Source of the DNA: Pseudomonas sp.
GTDB lineage: Bacteria > Pseudomonadota > Gammaproteobacteria > Pseudomonadales > Pseudomonadaceae
NCBI RefSeq assembly: GCF_030150285.1
Contig: NZ_JASLGE010000043.1
Span: forward strand, 62,001-126,000
DNA length: 64,000 nucleotides
Direction: 5' to 3'
Both the position numbers and the translations under genes were made by a program. Position 1 is the first letter of the stretch; the number at the start of each line of letters is the position of its first letter. Below are positions 16,443 through 22,809 of the stretch, piece after piece. A model generated the notes under the pieces. The model was not told where the DNA came from and searched no databases. It saw only the letters and a list, made by a program, of their open reading frames with translations.

Positions 16443-16628
16443 TCAAGCAGCGTTATCAGTCACACGCTCTGCCTGAATGCGCTGGTAGATCTCTTCCCGG
16501 TGCACCGCGACAGTTTCCGGGGCGACAACGCCAAGCTTCACTTGCTGGCCGCTAACGCTCAGCACCTGCACGCTGATGTCGTCGTTGATGCGGATGATTT
16601 CGCCTACGCGGCGGGTGAGTATCAACAT
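16443..16628 (-). CDS. csrA: CsrA/RsmA-family translational regulator
   Basis: 61 residues, full-length CsrA. The family binds GGA motifs in mRNA leaders and blocks or alters translation; in Pseudomonas (Rsm) it controls secondary metabolism and virulence. Key residues L4, R6 and R44 in [10 protein letters not shown] are conserved. The ribosome site region before ATG 16628 contains two closely spaced GGA triplets (AAGGAGAAGGACC), the kind of site CsrA represses, which would allow autoregulation. A hairpin leader lies further upstream. Its place in a prophage early operon suggests phage control of host or phage translation. Confidence 0.95.
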   Translation of the reverse strand: MLILTRRVGEIIRINDDISVQVLSVSGQQVKLGVVAPETVAVHREEIYQRIQAERVTDNAA

Positions 16629-16639
16629 GGTCCTTCTCC

Positions 16640-16690
16640 TTGTTGGGTGGTTTCCCGTCAGGCCCTCTTGAGAAGGCCTGCCAGTGAAAC
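16640..16690 (-). promoter_or_regulatory. Hairpin leader element upstream of csrA
   Basis: Plus-strand CAGGCC at 16659-16664 pairs with GGCCTG at 16675-16680, and CAGTGAAA follows at 16682. Read on the minus strand: CACTG, hairpin, ACGGGAAACC, then the csrA ribosome site. Same architecture as the elements at 16374-16440 and 16893-16950. Confidence 0.55.
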
Positions 16691-16691
16691 G

Positions 16692-16892
16692 TCATTCAGG
16701 AACCCTGATTGGCTGTTGGTCGATGATCGTTATCGAGCCTCGGTCTGTGACTGCTATCCGAGCCGTCAGGCCAGGGTTGAAATCTGCGAGGCGAGGGTGC
16801 GCTTTGAAGTCGACGACTTTCCCCGATCGATCGCCAAGCCCGAGATAAATCACGTCGCCTATCTCTATTTCACTTCCGCGCTTTGTTGGCAT
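16692..16892 (-). CDS. Small phage hypothetical protein, SH3-like or KOW-like
   Basis: 66 residues from ATG 16892, after GGGAGAAG. The sequence EIEIGDVIYLGLGDRSGKVVDF, then ARIAVTDRGSITIIDQQPIRV is all beta with a central glycine loop, like a small SH3 barrel. That would suit nucleic-acid binding, but this rests on pattern only. It immediately precedes csrA in the operon. Confidence 0.6.
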   Translation of the reverse strand: MPTKRGSEIEIGDVIYLGLGDRSGKVVDFKAHPRLADFNPGLTARIAVTDRGSITIIDQQPIRVPE

Positions 16893-16950
16893 TTGCACTT
16901 CTCCCGGCTGTTTTCCCAATGCAGCCTGTCGCCAAGCTGCATCAGTGAAA
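16893..16950 (-). promoter_or_regulatory. Hairpin leader element upstream of 16692-16892
   Basis: Plus-strand GCAGCCT at 16921-16927 pairs with AAGCTGC at 16934-16940 and TCAGTGAAA follows. Read on the minus strand it is CACTGA, hairpin, TTGGGAAAACAGCC, GGGAG, start codon. It is the clearest copy of the shared leader element. Confidence 0.6.
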
Positions 16951-17079
16951 AATTCGGTAAATCCTTATCTCCAGCCGCGGGCCTTTCGGCTTGTTCTCCC
17001 GCTGGATAACTGTTCTTGGCGATTTACGCTGCACGCCCGGGTCAGTTGCCAACCCTCTGAACTGTTTAGGCCGGTTCAT
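16942..17079 (-). CDS. Probable first gene of leftward early operon, 45 residues
   Basis: MNRPKQFRGLATDPGVQRKS followed by a basic tail ending YRIFH. AAGG lies five bases upstream of ATG 17079, and it is the first translatable frame after the leftward promoter. Its stop overlaps the CACTGA of the next leader element. Basic and short, possibly a DNA- or RNA-binding regulator; I cannot name it. Confidence 0.45.
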   Translation of the reverse strand: MNRPKQFRGLATDPGVQRKSPRTVIQRENKPKGPRLEIRIYRIFH

Positions 17080-17084
17080 CGCTG

Positions 17085-17180
17085 CCTTTGAAGCTGGGCC
17101 GGTAGTTATCCGGCAGGAGGTGTCGCTAAAGAGCGGTGGGCTCTCGCCCCGTCGCGGCGTGTTGTTGCTGCGACGGACTT
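17085..17180 (-). promoter_or_regulatory. Structured leader of the leftward operon
   Basis: About 100 bases between the leftward promoter and the first gene. A perfect 7-bp stem (CCGTCGC at 17149-17155 with GCGACGG at 17170-17176) is followed on the transcript by a smaller CCGG stem near 17102-17113. This could be an antitermination or attenuation leader like lambda nutL; no boxA is obvious. Confidence 0.4.
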
Positions 17181-17226
17181 AAATATGTACTAAAGGTTCA
17201 CAATAATCAAGAACCAAAAGTACATA
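17181..17226. promoter_or_regulatory. Leftward early promoter with two inverted repressor sites
   Basis: On the minus strand TTGATT, 17 bases, CATATT forms a sigma-70 promoter. It is embedded in an imperfect palindrome: ATGTACTAAAGGTTC at 17185-17199 and, inverted, ATGTACTTTTGGTTC at 17211-17225. The same 15-bp motif occurs twice between the repressor and cro, so this is the probable left operator. Confidence 0.7.
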
Positions 17227-17241
17227 TTTTTTCGCTGGTAC

Positions 17242-17268
17242 AAAAAAAGCCCGCTCGGGGCGGGCTTC
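17242..17268 (-). terminator. Rho-independent terminator
   Basis: Stem GCCCGC (17249-17254) with GCGGGC (17260-17265), followed on the minus strand by seven T. It ends transcription of the 17295-17840 gene just before the leftward early promoter. Confidence 0.85.
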
Positions 17269-17294
17269 GATCTGAATCGTGTGTTTTGGCTGGG

Positions 17295-17840
17295 TCAACC
17301 CTTGTAGGAGAGCTCGCCAAAAATGGAATGGTTAACCCGGATATGCTTTAGCGTCTCGACAGCCTCTGCCTTTTCTTCGTAGGGTCCGATAACCACTACC
17401 GCTCCATCGGGATTGTCGCAGGGCAACCCTTCGTCGCTGACAATTTTATGGGTTGCATCGAATTCCATGCCTGGCCGGCAAGGGATGCGGATCGTCCAGC
17501 CAGTAGCTGGAATAGCACGAACTGTAGGCTCAACATCTGCGCCGCAATGCTTGCACTTAACCGCTGCAAGCTTGATGGTCTCAGCGCAGAGAGGGCAGGG
17601 GCGCGTGTCTTTAGCAGCGGTTACTGAGGCGGGTGAGGCTGTCGCTCTGCCGCCAAAAATCAGCATCAACAGGCCGGCCAACGCAATCATCCCGCCCACA
17701 ATCGCATGCAATTGGCGGTCGGCCATGAGTCCGAGATTGTTCACCTTTCCCAGGCCAGTTGAGACTGACACGTCCATGCTCAGCGCAAACACGAGCCAGC
17801 AGATGCCAGCTATCAGGATAAACGTACCGAAGCGTTTCAT
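17295..17840 (-). CDS. Membrane protein with zinc ribbon
   Basis: 181 residues from ATG 17840, with GGGAGGGATCC upstream; a longer frame start is less likely. Two hydrophobic segments (about 4-22 and 47-68) anchor it in the inner membrane. A zinc ribbon follows, CPLC...CKHCG (about 82-103), then a soluble C-terminal domain of about 75 residues. It is monocistronic, with its own terminator, outside the early operon, so it may be expressed in the lysogen. Function is unknown; exclusion or envelope stress sensing is possible. Confidence 0.7.
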   Translation of the reverse strand: MKRFGTFILIAGICWLVFALSMDVSVSTGLGKVNNLGLMADRQLHAIVGGMIALAGLLMLIFGGRATASPASVTAAKDTRPCPLCAETIKLAAVKCKHCGADVEPTVRAIPATGWTIRIPCRPGMEFDATHKIVSDEGLPCDNPDGAVVVIGPYEEKAEAVETLKHIRVNHSIFGELSYKG

Positions 17841-17932
17841 TGGATCCCTCCCTAAATTAGGGCTGAACTTTACCATTCATGGCGTACAGCCACCATTAGC
17901 GGGGAGGGGGCTAGGCGGGAGAGGCAAGGGCT

Positions 17933-18148
17933 TCAGTTTCGGTCCAGAGCATTTAGCCTTGCTAGGCCCTGCTTGATATAGCCAGCGTTCTCACCGATGG
18001 TCTCAAGTGAGCCGCGTACATTTTCATCCGTTTGTGTACCGCCTTGGTCTGCGACCCAAAGAGATAGCTCCATGATGGCTGCTTCAAGGGCAAGTTGGTT
18101 CTCGTAGATCCGTTCAAGGATATCTGGGAGGGAGTAGGGCGTAGGCAT
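17933..18148 (-). CDS. Small phage hypothetical protein
   Basis: 71 residues from ATG 18148 with TGGAG upstream. It is helical and acidic, MPTPYSLPDILERIYENQLA then an ELSLWVADQG stretch. It lies between the membrane protein and the terminator of the two-gene cassette. No family recognised. Confidence 0.55.
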   Translation of the reverse strand: MPTPYSLPDILERIYENQLALEAAIMELSLWVADQGGTQTDENVRGSLETIGENAGYIKQGLARLNALDRN

Positions 18149-18201
18149 TGGGCTGACTCCAGAGGCAATGCTTACAGCGTAGCAGGAGGCCAGATACAAG
18201 A

Positions 18202-18224
18202 AGCCCGGCGCTGGGCCGGGCTTA
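18202..18224 (-). terminator. Terminator of the two-gene cassette
   Basis: Stem GCCCGGC (18203-18209) with GCCGGGC (18215-18221) directly downstream of the 18227-18595 gene on the minus strand. The T tract is short and interrupted (TTCTTGT), so efficiency may be moderate. Confidence 0.65.
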
Positions 18225-18226
18225 TA

Positions 18227-18595
18227 TCAAGACTTGTAGAGCCAGTCTCTTTGCTCCGCCATAGTTCTGAGTAATTTTGATTTGCGCTTGATATCGTTTT
18301 TTTCATTGCCATCAAAATCAATTATGGCGTGCTCTATGAACGGCTCTGGATCTGGAAGCGCTTGCAGCTCTAGCGATCCGCATTCTGCCACGGTTACAGA
18401 TACTACGCCCACAGACCTCAGTCCGAGCGACTCAACGAAGTGACAGTGTGCGCTTGGAGGGTCAATTTGGTCTCCGTCATAGCAAGAGAGTTTTTTGTCA
18501 TCTTTTGGCGTCGGGCTAAAGGCCTGAGAAGTTATCTTTCCGTCTTGAATGAAGCTTGGATTTATTTGGCGCAGAAGATGCGTGCTTCCCTTCAT
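18227..18595 (-). CDS. Second gene of an accessory two-gene cassette, unknown
   Basis: 122 residues, beginning MKGSTHLLRQINPSFIQDGK with a TSQAFSPTPKDDKKLSCYDGD stretch (positions about 22-42) that recurs in bacterial genomes as I recall it, always without a function. The C-terminal part contains EPFIEHAIIDF and a KSKLLRTMAEQRDWLY helix. Its start overlaps the stop of the larger partner (TAATG), so the two are made together. More AT-rich than the phage core. Could be a defence, toxin-antitoxin or chaperone-like partner; no motif decides. Confidence 0.65.
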   Translation of the reverse strand: MKGSTHLLRQINPSFIQDGKITSQAFSPTPKDDKKLSCYDGDQIDPPSAHCHFVESLGLRSVGVVSVTVAECGSLELQALPDPEPFIEHAIIDFDGNEKNDIKRKSKLLRTMAEQRDWLYKS

Positions 18596-19716
18596 TAAAT
18601 CTCTCCCTTTGCGGCCTTGGAAATAATTTCAACGAGACGCTGCACGTTGGCCTGGTCATCCAAGGAAAGTACTTCAGATAGCTCTTGCAGGGTTTCAGTA
18701 TTGAGCCCGTGAAGGTCGCCTGTACGATCAAAAAAATCTATTTCGAGACTGATATCCTGATTGCCTGTTCTCCATTCAAGCTGAACGCCGCCATCTTCAG
18801 TTGGATAAATGTAAGGTGTTGGCAGTGCCGCCGGGTAGCTCTCAGCAAAGAAGCTTTCTAACCAATCGAACTCGGCGGTGCTAGGCACAAGCCCACGACC
18901 TTCCAGCCAACCGACCTTTAAAAGTCTTAGCTCGTCTATTCTGGCTAGTGGGTCATTGGTTTCGATAATGGCCGCATCCTCAATAACATCAAAGGAGTGT
19001 AGCCTTTCATAGCGATCAAATCGACCAACTCCGGACACTGAAACCTTGACGCCTGCGCGGTATCCGCGGGTAGCCTCGAGTATGGTGTCCAAGTGAATGG
19101 CATCAACTTTTGCGGGGATTTTTCTTCCGCCAGGCATCTGAAGTTCAAAACTCATTTTGCTTTGGTCAAGCTCTGAAACTAAGCCTCGGACAGTTATTTC
19201 GTCCGTAAGCACCTCGTTTTGAGATGCAAGCAGCAAGCGCCTCCTTGTTAGTTTGGTCAGGCGTGCCGGGCGCTCTAGCCCTGGAAAGAATTCAAGTACT
19301 TCTCCTTCCCTGAGCCCTCTGCCAAATCTGTCAAAATAGCCAAGTAAGTTTGTTGGAAGATACTTAGTAATCGATTCGTTATGTTCAGCGGCATCTATTG
19401 CGTTACCTATAGCTTGGACTGCTTGAAAAAAATAGTCCTCGTTGGCTGCAGGGAACAGCCCTGCTGAAGGGTCAATGTACTCAATCGCTATCGCTGGCTT
19501 AGCGCTTCCTTCATTTACCCCAGACAGTGCAATTGACAAAGGGTCTGTGAAACCTTTAGGCGCTCTAATACGACCGTTGCTTTCAACGAACTTCCATTTG
19601 GCAACGGCTATCACGAACTCTTCAAGGACCGCTATGTCCTTGAGAATCTCCAATGGGATTGTATGATCTTCAAACCTTGCACCAAGGAGTCGAGGTTCCA
19701 TTAATGGCTTTTTCAT
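18595..19716 (-). CDS. First gene of an accessory two-gene cassette, unknown
   Basis: 373 residues, no membrane span. N-terminal region: RLLGARFEDHTIPLEILKDI followed by an AVLEEFVIAVAKWKF helix, then GFTDPLSIALSGVNEGSAKP. Middle: a beta-barrel-like part (about 165-245) with VRGLVSELDQSKMSFELQMP. C-terminal: a beta-rich domain (about 270-345) with a WLESFFAESYPAALPTPYIYPTE segment. I know of no assigned function. GGGAGGCAAGG precedes ATG 19716. It is transcribed from its own promoter and terminated after the second gene, beside the immunity region, a usual place for lysogen-expressed cargo. Confidence 0.7.
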   Translation of the reverse strand: MKKPLMEPRLLGARFEDHTIPLEILKDIAVLEEFVIAVAKWKFVESNGRIRAPKGFTDPLSIALSGVNEGSAKPAIAIEYIDPSAGLFPAANEDYFFQAVQAIGNAIDAAEHNESITKYLPTNLLGYFDRFGRGLREGEVLEFFPGLERPARLTKLTRRRLLLASQNEVLTDEITVRGLVSELDQSKMSFELQMPGGRKIPAKVDAIHLDTILEATRGYRAGVKVSVSGVGRFDRYERLHSFDVIEDAAIIETNDPLARIDELRLLKVGWLEGRGLVPSTAEFDWLESFFAESYPAALPTPYIYPTEDGGVQLEWRTGNQDISLEIDFFDRTGDLHGLNTETLQELSEVLSLDDQANVQRLVEIISKAAKGEI

Positions 19717-19748
19717 GAGTCGTCCTTGCCTCCCATTGATTGTTTTGG

Positions 19749-19777
19749 CTAATATAATTTTTAACCGTATGCAGCAA
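19749..19777 (-). promoter_or_regulatory. Promoter of the two-gene cassette
   Basis: On the minus strand TTGCTG (complement of 19772-19777), a 17-base spacer that is very AT-rich, then TATTAG (complement of 19749-19754). It lies 33 bases before ATG 19716 and overlaps nothing else important. Confidence 0.55.
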
Positions 19778-19780
19778 CAC

Positions 19781-19846
19781 CTACTCCGCTTTTCTTCGCA
19801 TAATCCTTCCCGCCTTCACCTCATCCGCATAACCCGCCCAGCTCAC
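19781..19846 (-). CDS. Possible 21-residue peptide
   Basis: MSWAGYADEVKAGRIMRRKA plus Glu, from a GTG that overlaps the stop of the upstream gene as GTGA. Its coupling and composition are sensible; length prevents a firm call. Confidence 0.35.
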   Translation of the reverse strand: MSWAGYADEVKAGRIMRRKAE

Positions 19847-20049
19847 TCCCGCTTCCAAACCGAAGCATCCCGCAGCACCATAGGAACCAAAGACCGATCG
19901 CAGGCATCCGCAGCGGCCAGCAACTGCTGAGCTTCCGCATGGTTACTGCCTTGACTCATCTGCCAGGCTTTCACGCGCATTCGCTGTGCATGGTCATGCA
20001 GCTTTGTGGCTGCTCTCGCAACGGCTTCGTCGGATGATGGCTTTTGCAC
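19843..20049 (-). CDS. Small helical protein, paralogue of its neighbour
   Basis: 68 residues. The segment AEAQQLLAAADACDRSL aligns with AEAKALLDALDALNRAL in the adjacent 20070-20279 protein, and both have a helix-turn-helix-like hairpin shape. They look like diverged tandem duplicates. Lies just downstream of the repressor. Function unknown. Confidence 0.55.
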   Translation of the reverse strand: MQKPSSDEAVARAATKLHDHAQRMRVKAWQMSQGSNHAEAQQLLAAADACDRSLVPMVLRDASVWKRE

Positions 20050-20069
20050 GGTAGGGCTCCTACAAATTC

Positions 20070-20279
20070 TCAGTGAAGAGTCACAACCCGACGGCTTTCG
20101 CCAATCCGGATTCTGTCCAGCGCTCTGTTCAAAGCATCCAGTGCATCAAGCAGGGCTTTCGCCTCCGCTTCTCTACCATCACCCCACAGGCGTTCAGCCA
20201 TTTTGTTGAGTGCCTGAATGGACCGCTCTATATCAGCAGCGGTTGCAGGTTTTTCAGCTTGCTTCTTCGGTGTTGTCAA
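20070..20279 (-). CDS. Small helical protein, paralogue of its neighbour
   Basis: 69 residues, MTTPKKQAEKPATAADIERS then two amphipathic helices with AEAKALLDALDALNRALDRI. See the adjacent 19843-20049 protein for the shared pattern. It is probably cotranscribed with the repressor gene. No function recognised. Confidence 0.55.
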   Translation of the reverse strand: MTTPKKQAEKPATAADIERSIQALNKMAERLWGDGREAEAKALLDALDALNRALDRIRIGESRRVVTLH

Positions 20280-20348
20280 AACTTCAGCCCAGCTCGAAGG
20301 TAAAGTTTATCTGGCGAAGAGGTTCCCCCGGGTAGTCGGCGGGCCAGG

Positions 20349-21116
20349 TCACAAGTCCCCGCCGCGCCAAATAACCCGGCCTAACAAACGGTGTTCGTTG
20401 ATTTCTTCTTCGGACAACTCTTTATCTGGGTATCGCGTCTTGTCCGGGTTGTCGCTACAGACGACCCAATCCCCGTATTCGGTCTGTATCAGGCGCTTGA
20501 CGATATCTCCATCCACGGTACCCATAACGAAGATCTGGCCGTCGACAGGCTCTATGCACGACTCATCCACCAGCAATACGTCGCGATCACTGATCGTTGG
20601 CAACATGCTTTCGCCGTGGGCATAGATAACCTTGAGATTTTTTGCCTTAGCGCCTTTTGCGCGCAGCCATTCAGTTTTGAATGCCAGGGTATTGCGCAGG
20701 GCGAAGTGCTGGTTTTCGTAGCCCGAGCCAGCAGCGGCGCGCGCATCGTATTGGTCGATGAGTGTGTATTTTTCCTCAACATCTTCTACTGGCCCCTTGA
20801 GGGCTGCCAGCGTCTGGGGTTGAGATTCGCATTCAGACTTCAGGGATTGCGGGTGCTCGATGACAGCGTTGTCAGGGCCGGGGCCAGAGCCGTGCTGCAA
20901 CCACTCAACCTTTACGCCGAGAGCGGTTGCCAGTGCCAGCATCTTGGCCGCGCCAGGAATCGACTCTCCATTCAGCCATTTGCTAGCGGCTTTTGGGGTG
21001 ACCTTGGCTATTTCTGCAAGACGAGCGCCAGCACCCCACTGGGGTATCTCTTTTGCCGCAAGGGCTTTTTTTAGGCGCGCCACAAAAGCTGCCCTTAAAT
21101 CTTCTATTTGAACCAT
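20349..21116 (-). CDS. CI-type prophage repressor (XRE HTH plus S24 peptidase)
   Basis: 255 residues. The N-terminal HTH (about 8-70) carries ARLAEIAKVTPKAASKWLNG; the C-terminal LexA-like domain has catalytic S170 in GESMLP and K207 in DIVKRL, with an Ala-Gly cleavage site at 129-130. It should repress the early promoters and self-cleave under RecA activation. I start at ATG 21116, which lies inside a palindrome (TTGAACC, three bases, GGTTCAA), giving scope for autoregulation. The longer frame upstream runs through operators and is rejected. Divergent from cro. Confidence 0.93.
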   Translation of the reverse strand: MVQIEDLRAAFVARLKKALAAKEIPQWGAGARLAEIAKVTPKAASKWLNGESIPGAAKMLALATALGVKVEWLQHGSGPGPDNAVIEHPQSLKSECESQPQTLAALKGPVEDVEEKYTLIDQYDARAAAGSGYENQHFALRNTLAFKTEWLRAKGAKAKNLKVIYAHGESMLPTISDRDVLLVDESCIEPVDGQIFVMGTVDGDIVKRLIQTEYGDWVVCSDNPDKTRYPDKELSEEEINEHRLLGRVIWRGGDL

Positions 21117-21124
21117 AGGTTCAA
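21108..21124. promoter_or_regulatory. Palindrome over the repressor start codon
   Basis: TTGAACCATAGGTTCAA, a perfect 7-3-7 palindrome centred on the repressor ATG. It shares GGTTC with the four 15-bp operator motifs, so it could be an autoregulatory site. Confidence 0.6.
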
Positions 21125-21136
21125 TATGGCATGAGC

Positions 21137-21180
21137 TTGCATGTACTTTCAGTTCCGACTTAATATGTACCGACAGTTCA
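21137..21180 (+). promoter_or_regulatory. Rightward early promoter with tandem operators
   Basis: TTGCAT at 21137-21142, 18 bases, TAATAT at 21161-21166 form a promoter reading into cro. ATGTACTTTCAGTTC (21141-21155) fills the spacer and ATGTACCGACAGTTC (21165-21179) covers the -10 box; they are direct repeats 24 bp apart. Both match the left-operator motif. Confidence 0.75.
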
Positions 21181-21204
21181 TATTTGAGGCCGGAGGGCCA
21201 AGCG

Positions 21205-21444
21205 ATGAGCGCTCTCAAGAAATCAATCACCGAGGTGGGAGGGGTCGCAAAGGCTTCTGCAATCTGCGGTGTAAGCCAGCGAGCTATCTACAAGTGGCTC
21301 GCCGCCGAGTCCTTGCCTCGTACCGAGTACTCGGGAGAAACCCGTTACGCCCATTCGTTAGCAGATGCTTCCGGCGGTCAGTTTACAGCTGAGTGGCTGC
21401 TTTCAGAGGCGGTTCCGGGGCAGGCGTTAAAGCTTGCCGGTTAA
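21205..21444 (+). CDS. Cro-like HTH repressor
   Basis: 79 residues. A short HTH, GGVAKASAICGVSQRAIYKWL, spans about 12-32, typical of Cro/YdaS-type regulators. GGAGGGCC precedes ATG 21205. Divergent from the repressor and first in the rightward early operon, the classic Cro position. It probably binds the same operators with different preference. Confidence 0.85.
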   Translation: MSALKKSITEVGGVAKASAICGVSQRAIYKWLAAESLPRTEYSGETRYAHSLADASGGQFTAEWLLSEAVPGQALKLAG

Positions 21445-21527
21445 TTGGTGATCGGTCCGCCACTTCATTAAGCAAATGATCGCCTCCGCACCTGCGGGGT
21501 GCCACGTAAAGAATTTCGAGGTGTTAC

Positions 21528-21953
21528 ATGCAGGAGTTGATGAAGGCGATCTATGACGTGGTGGACGACCACGGGGCAGGGCGCATCGCTGAAGGTGCTG
21601 ACTTCACAAGTCGCACGCTGGTTTCGCAGAAGGCCAACCCTCACTACGAAACTCACCGCATGAACGTGGAAGAGCTGCACCGGATCATGAAGTTCACCCA
21701 GGACTTCAGACCGCTGAAGGCGTGGGCTGAGGCGTTTGGCTTTGATCTGGTGCCGAAGGACAAGCCCGAAGGCATAGACCTCAATACTGCGCTTCTGCGG
21801 CTGCATACCGACTTGGCCGATGTGACGCGCCTGGCGTTCGACGCCCAGGCCGACGGGCATGTCTGCTCGCGCGAAAAGTCAGAACTGCTCAAAGAGGCTG
21901 AAGAGGTAATCGTCAGCCTGGAAGTTTTCAAGCAATCCGTGAAGGCGGCTTGA
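21528..21953 (+). CDS. CII-family phage regulatory protein
   Basis: 141 residues of the phage CII/CP76 family: DHGAGRIAEGADFTSRTLVSQ then a MKFTQDFRPLKAWAEAFGFD helix pair. Members of this family regulate the lysis-lysogeny decision by DNA binding. It follows cro, the expected place. A hydrophilic C-terminal helix is about 50 residues long. GAGG precedes ATG 21528. Confidence 0.82.
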   Translation: MQELMKAIYDVVDDHGAGRIAEGADFTSRTLVSQKANPHYETHRMNVEELHRIMKFTQDFRPLKAWAEAFGFDLVPKDKPEGIDLNTALLRLHTDLADVTRLAFDAQADGHVCSREKSELLKEAEEVIVSLEVFKQSVKAA

Positions 21954-21993
21954 GTTTCAGAAAGTTCTAACCGGCAAGCAGAGAGGAAAGATC

Positions 21994-22419
21994 ATGCTCG
22001 AAACAAATATTCGTCAAATCGCAATTCAAGCCATTGCAGCGCGTGCGTCCGGCTCTCCGGTCGAGGCTGCCGGCCAAATCTTGGCGGGGATTGCAGCTCT
22101 TGATTCGCCCGGCAAGCCATTCGTTATCTGGCCAACCAATCTTCCCCTTGCAGAGCAAATCAAGGCACTGGAATCAGAGCTTGAGCGAATCCGCCATATC
22201 ACTCAGTCCATGGCGGATTACTGGGCTACGCGTGGTCTGCATCCTCAGGCGGATTCAAGCGCACTCCACGAACATCAAGATACCCAAAGTTCTGCTGAAG
22301 CTTCTGGTGTGCGAACTGTGGAAGTCGCATCTCAACCAATTCCTGATGGAGCAAAAGAAGAAGCTGCTCTTCGCTCAGAGCAAAAGCCTGATCAGGGAGC
22401 CAATGATGCTTCTCAATGA
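21994..22419 (+). CDS. Phage hypothetical protein, convergent overlap
   Basis: 141 residues. The first 90 (AAGQILAGIAALD..., IKALESELERIRHITQSMAD) look properly coded; the last 60 are low-complexity and overlap the opposite-strand gene by 194 bases, so the end may be an extension acquired by readthrough. GAGAGGAAAG precedes ATG 21994. No function recognised. Confidence 0.6.
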   Translation: MLETNIRQIAIQAIAARASGSPVEAAGQILAGIAALDSPGKPFVIWPTNLPLAEQIKALESELERIRHITQSMADYWATRGLHPQADSSALHEHQDTQSSAEASGVRTVEVASQPIPDGAKEEAALRSEQKPDQGANDASQ

Positions 22420-22651
22420 GGTAGAGCTGGGCTGGGATAAAACCCTCAAAACCCTGCCAGTGAGTGGCGTGCTTTTGCCGGTATTTCTCGCAAAAGCAGA
22501 AGAGCAAGTAGGCGGGAAATGCCTTGTAAACAGCTGCCCTGTAATCCTGATCGCCGATTGCACTTCCTTCTGGAACCGCTTTGCGAACTATCTCGTCAAG
22601 GCGATCTTGCCATTCGATCCCGTAGTTAACTCTCTCCTTTGTGTAGCTCAT
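22226..22651 (-). CDS. Conserved phage hypothetical protein on opposite strand
   Basis: 141 residues from ATG 22651, preceded by GGGAGG. Aromatic-rich segments PAYLLFCFCEKYRQKHATHW and GFIPAQLYLIEKHHWLPDQA are distinctive and recur in Pseudomonas prophages as I recall them. It runs against the early operon and overlaps the plus-strand gene by 194 bases, so at least one must be expressed under different conditions, perhaps in the lysogen. Confidence 0.65.
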   Translation of the reverse strand: MSYTKERVNYGIEWQDRLDEIVRKAVPEGSAIGDQDYRAAVYKAFPAYLLFCFCEKYRQKHATHWQGFEGFIPAQLYLIEKHHWLPDQAFALSEEQLLLLLHQELVEMRLPQFAHQKLQQNFGYLDVRGVRLNPPEDADHA

Positions 22652-22744
22652 ATGTCCGGCCTCCCGGGCCTTTTCGTGTGGAAGCAAAAAGCTATCACGG
22701 ATGTGCCGGACACCCAATTCACCCGCAACACCAAATCGCGGGCA

Positions 22745-22772
22745 CAAAAAAACCACCGGGCAAGGGTGGTTT
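22745..22772 (-). terminator. Hairpin with T run on minus strand
   Basis: Stem AACCACC (22751-22757) with GGTGGTT (22765-22771), followed on the minus strand by a run of T. It would stop leftward transcription before the 22226-22651 gene, isolating that gene from stray transcripts. Its purpose is unclear because no leftward gene lies to its right. Confidence 0.55.
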
Positions 22773-22809
22773 CTCGTGCAGCACTTACAGCTAAATCCTG
22801 GAGCTGATT

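Noticed and set aside
21116..21230. Longer N-terminus for the repressor
   Set aside because: It would place the operators and the cro promoter inside the coding sequence, and the HTH begins right after ATG 21116.
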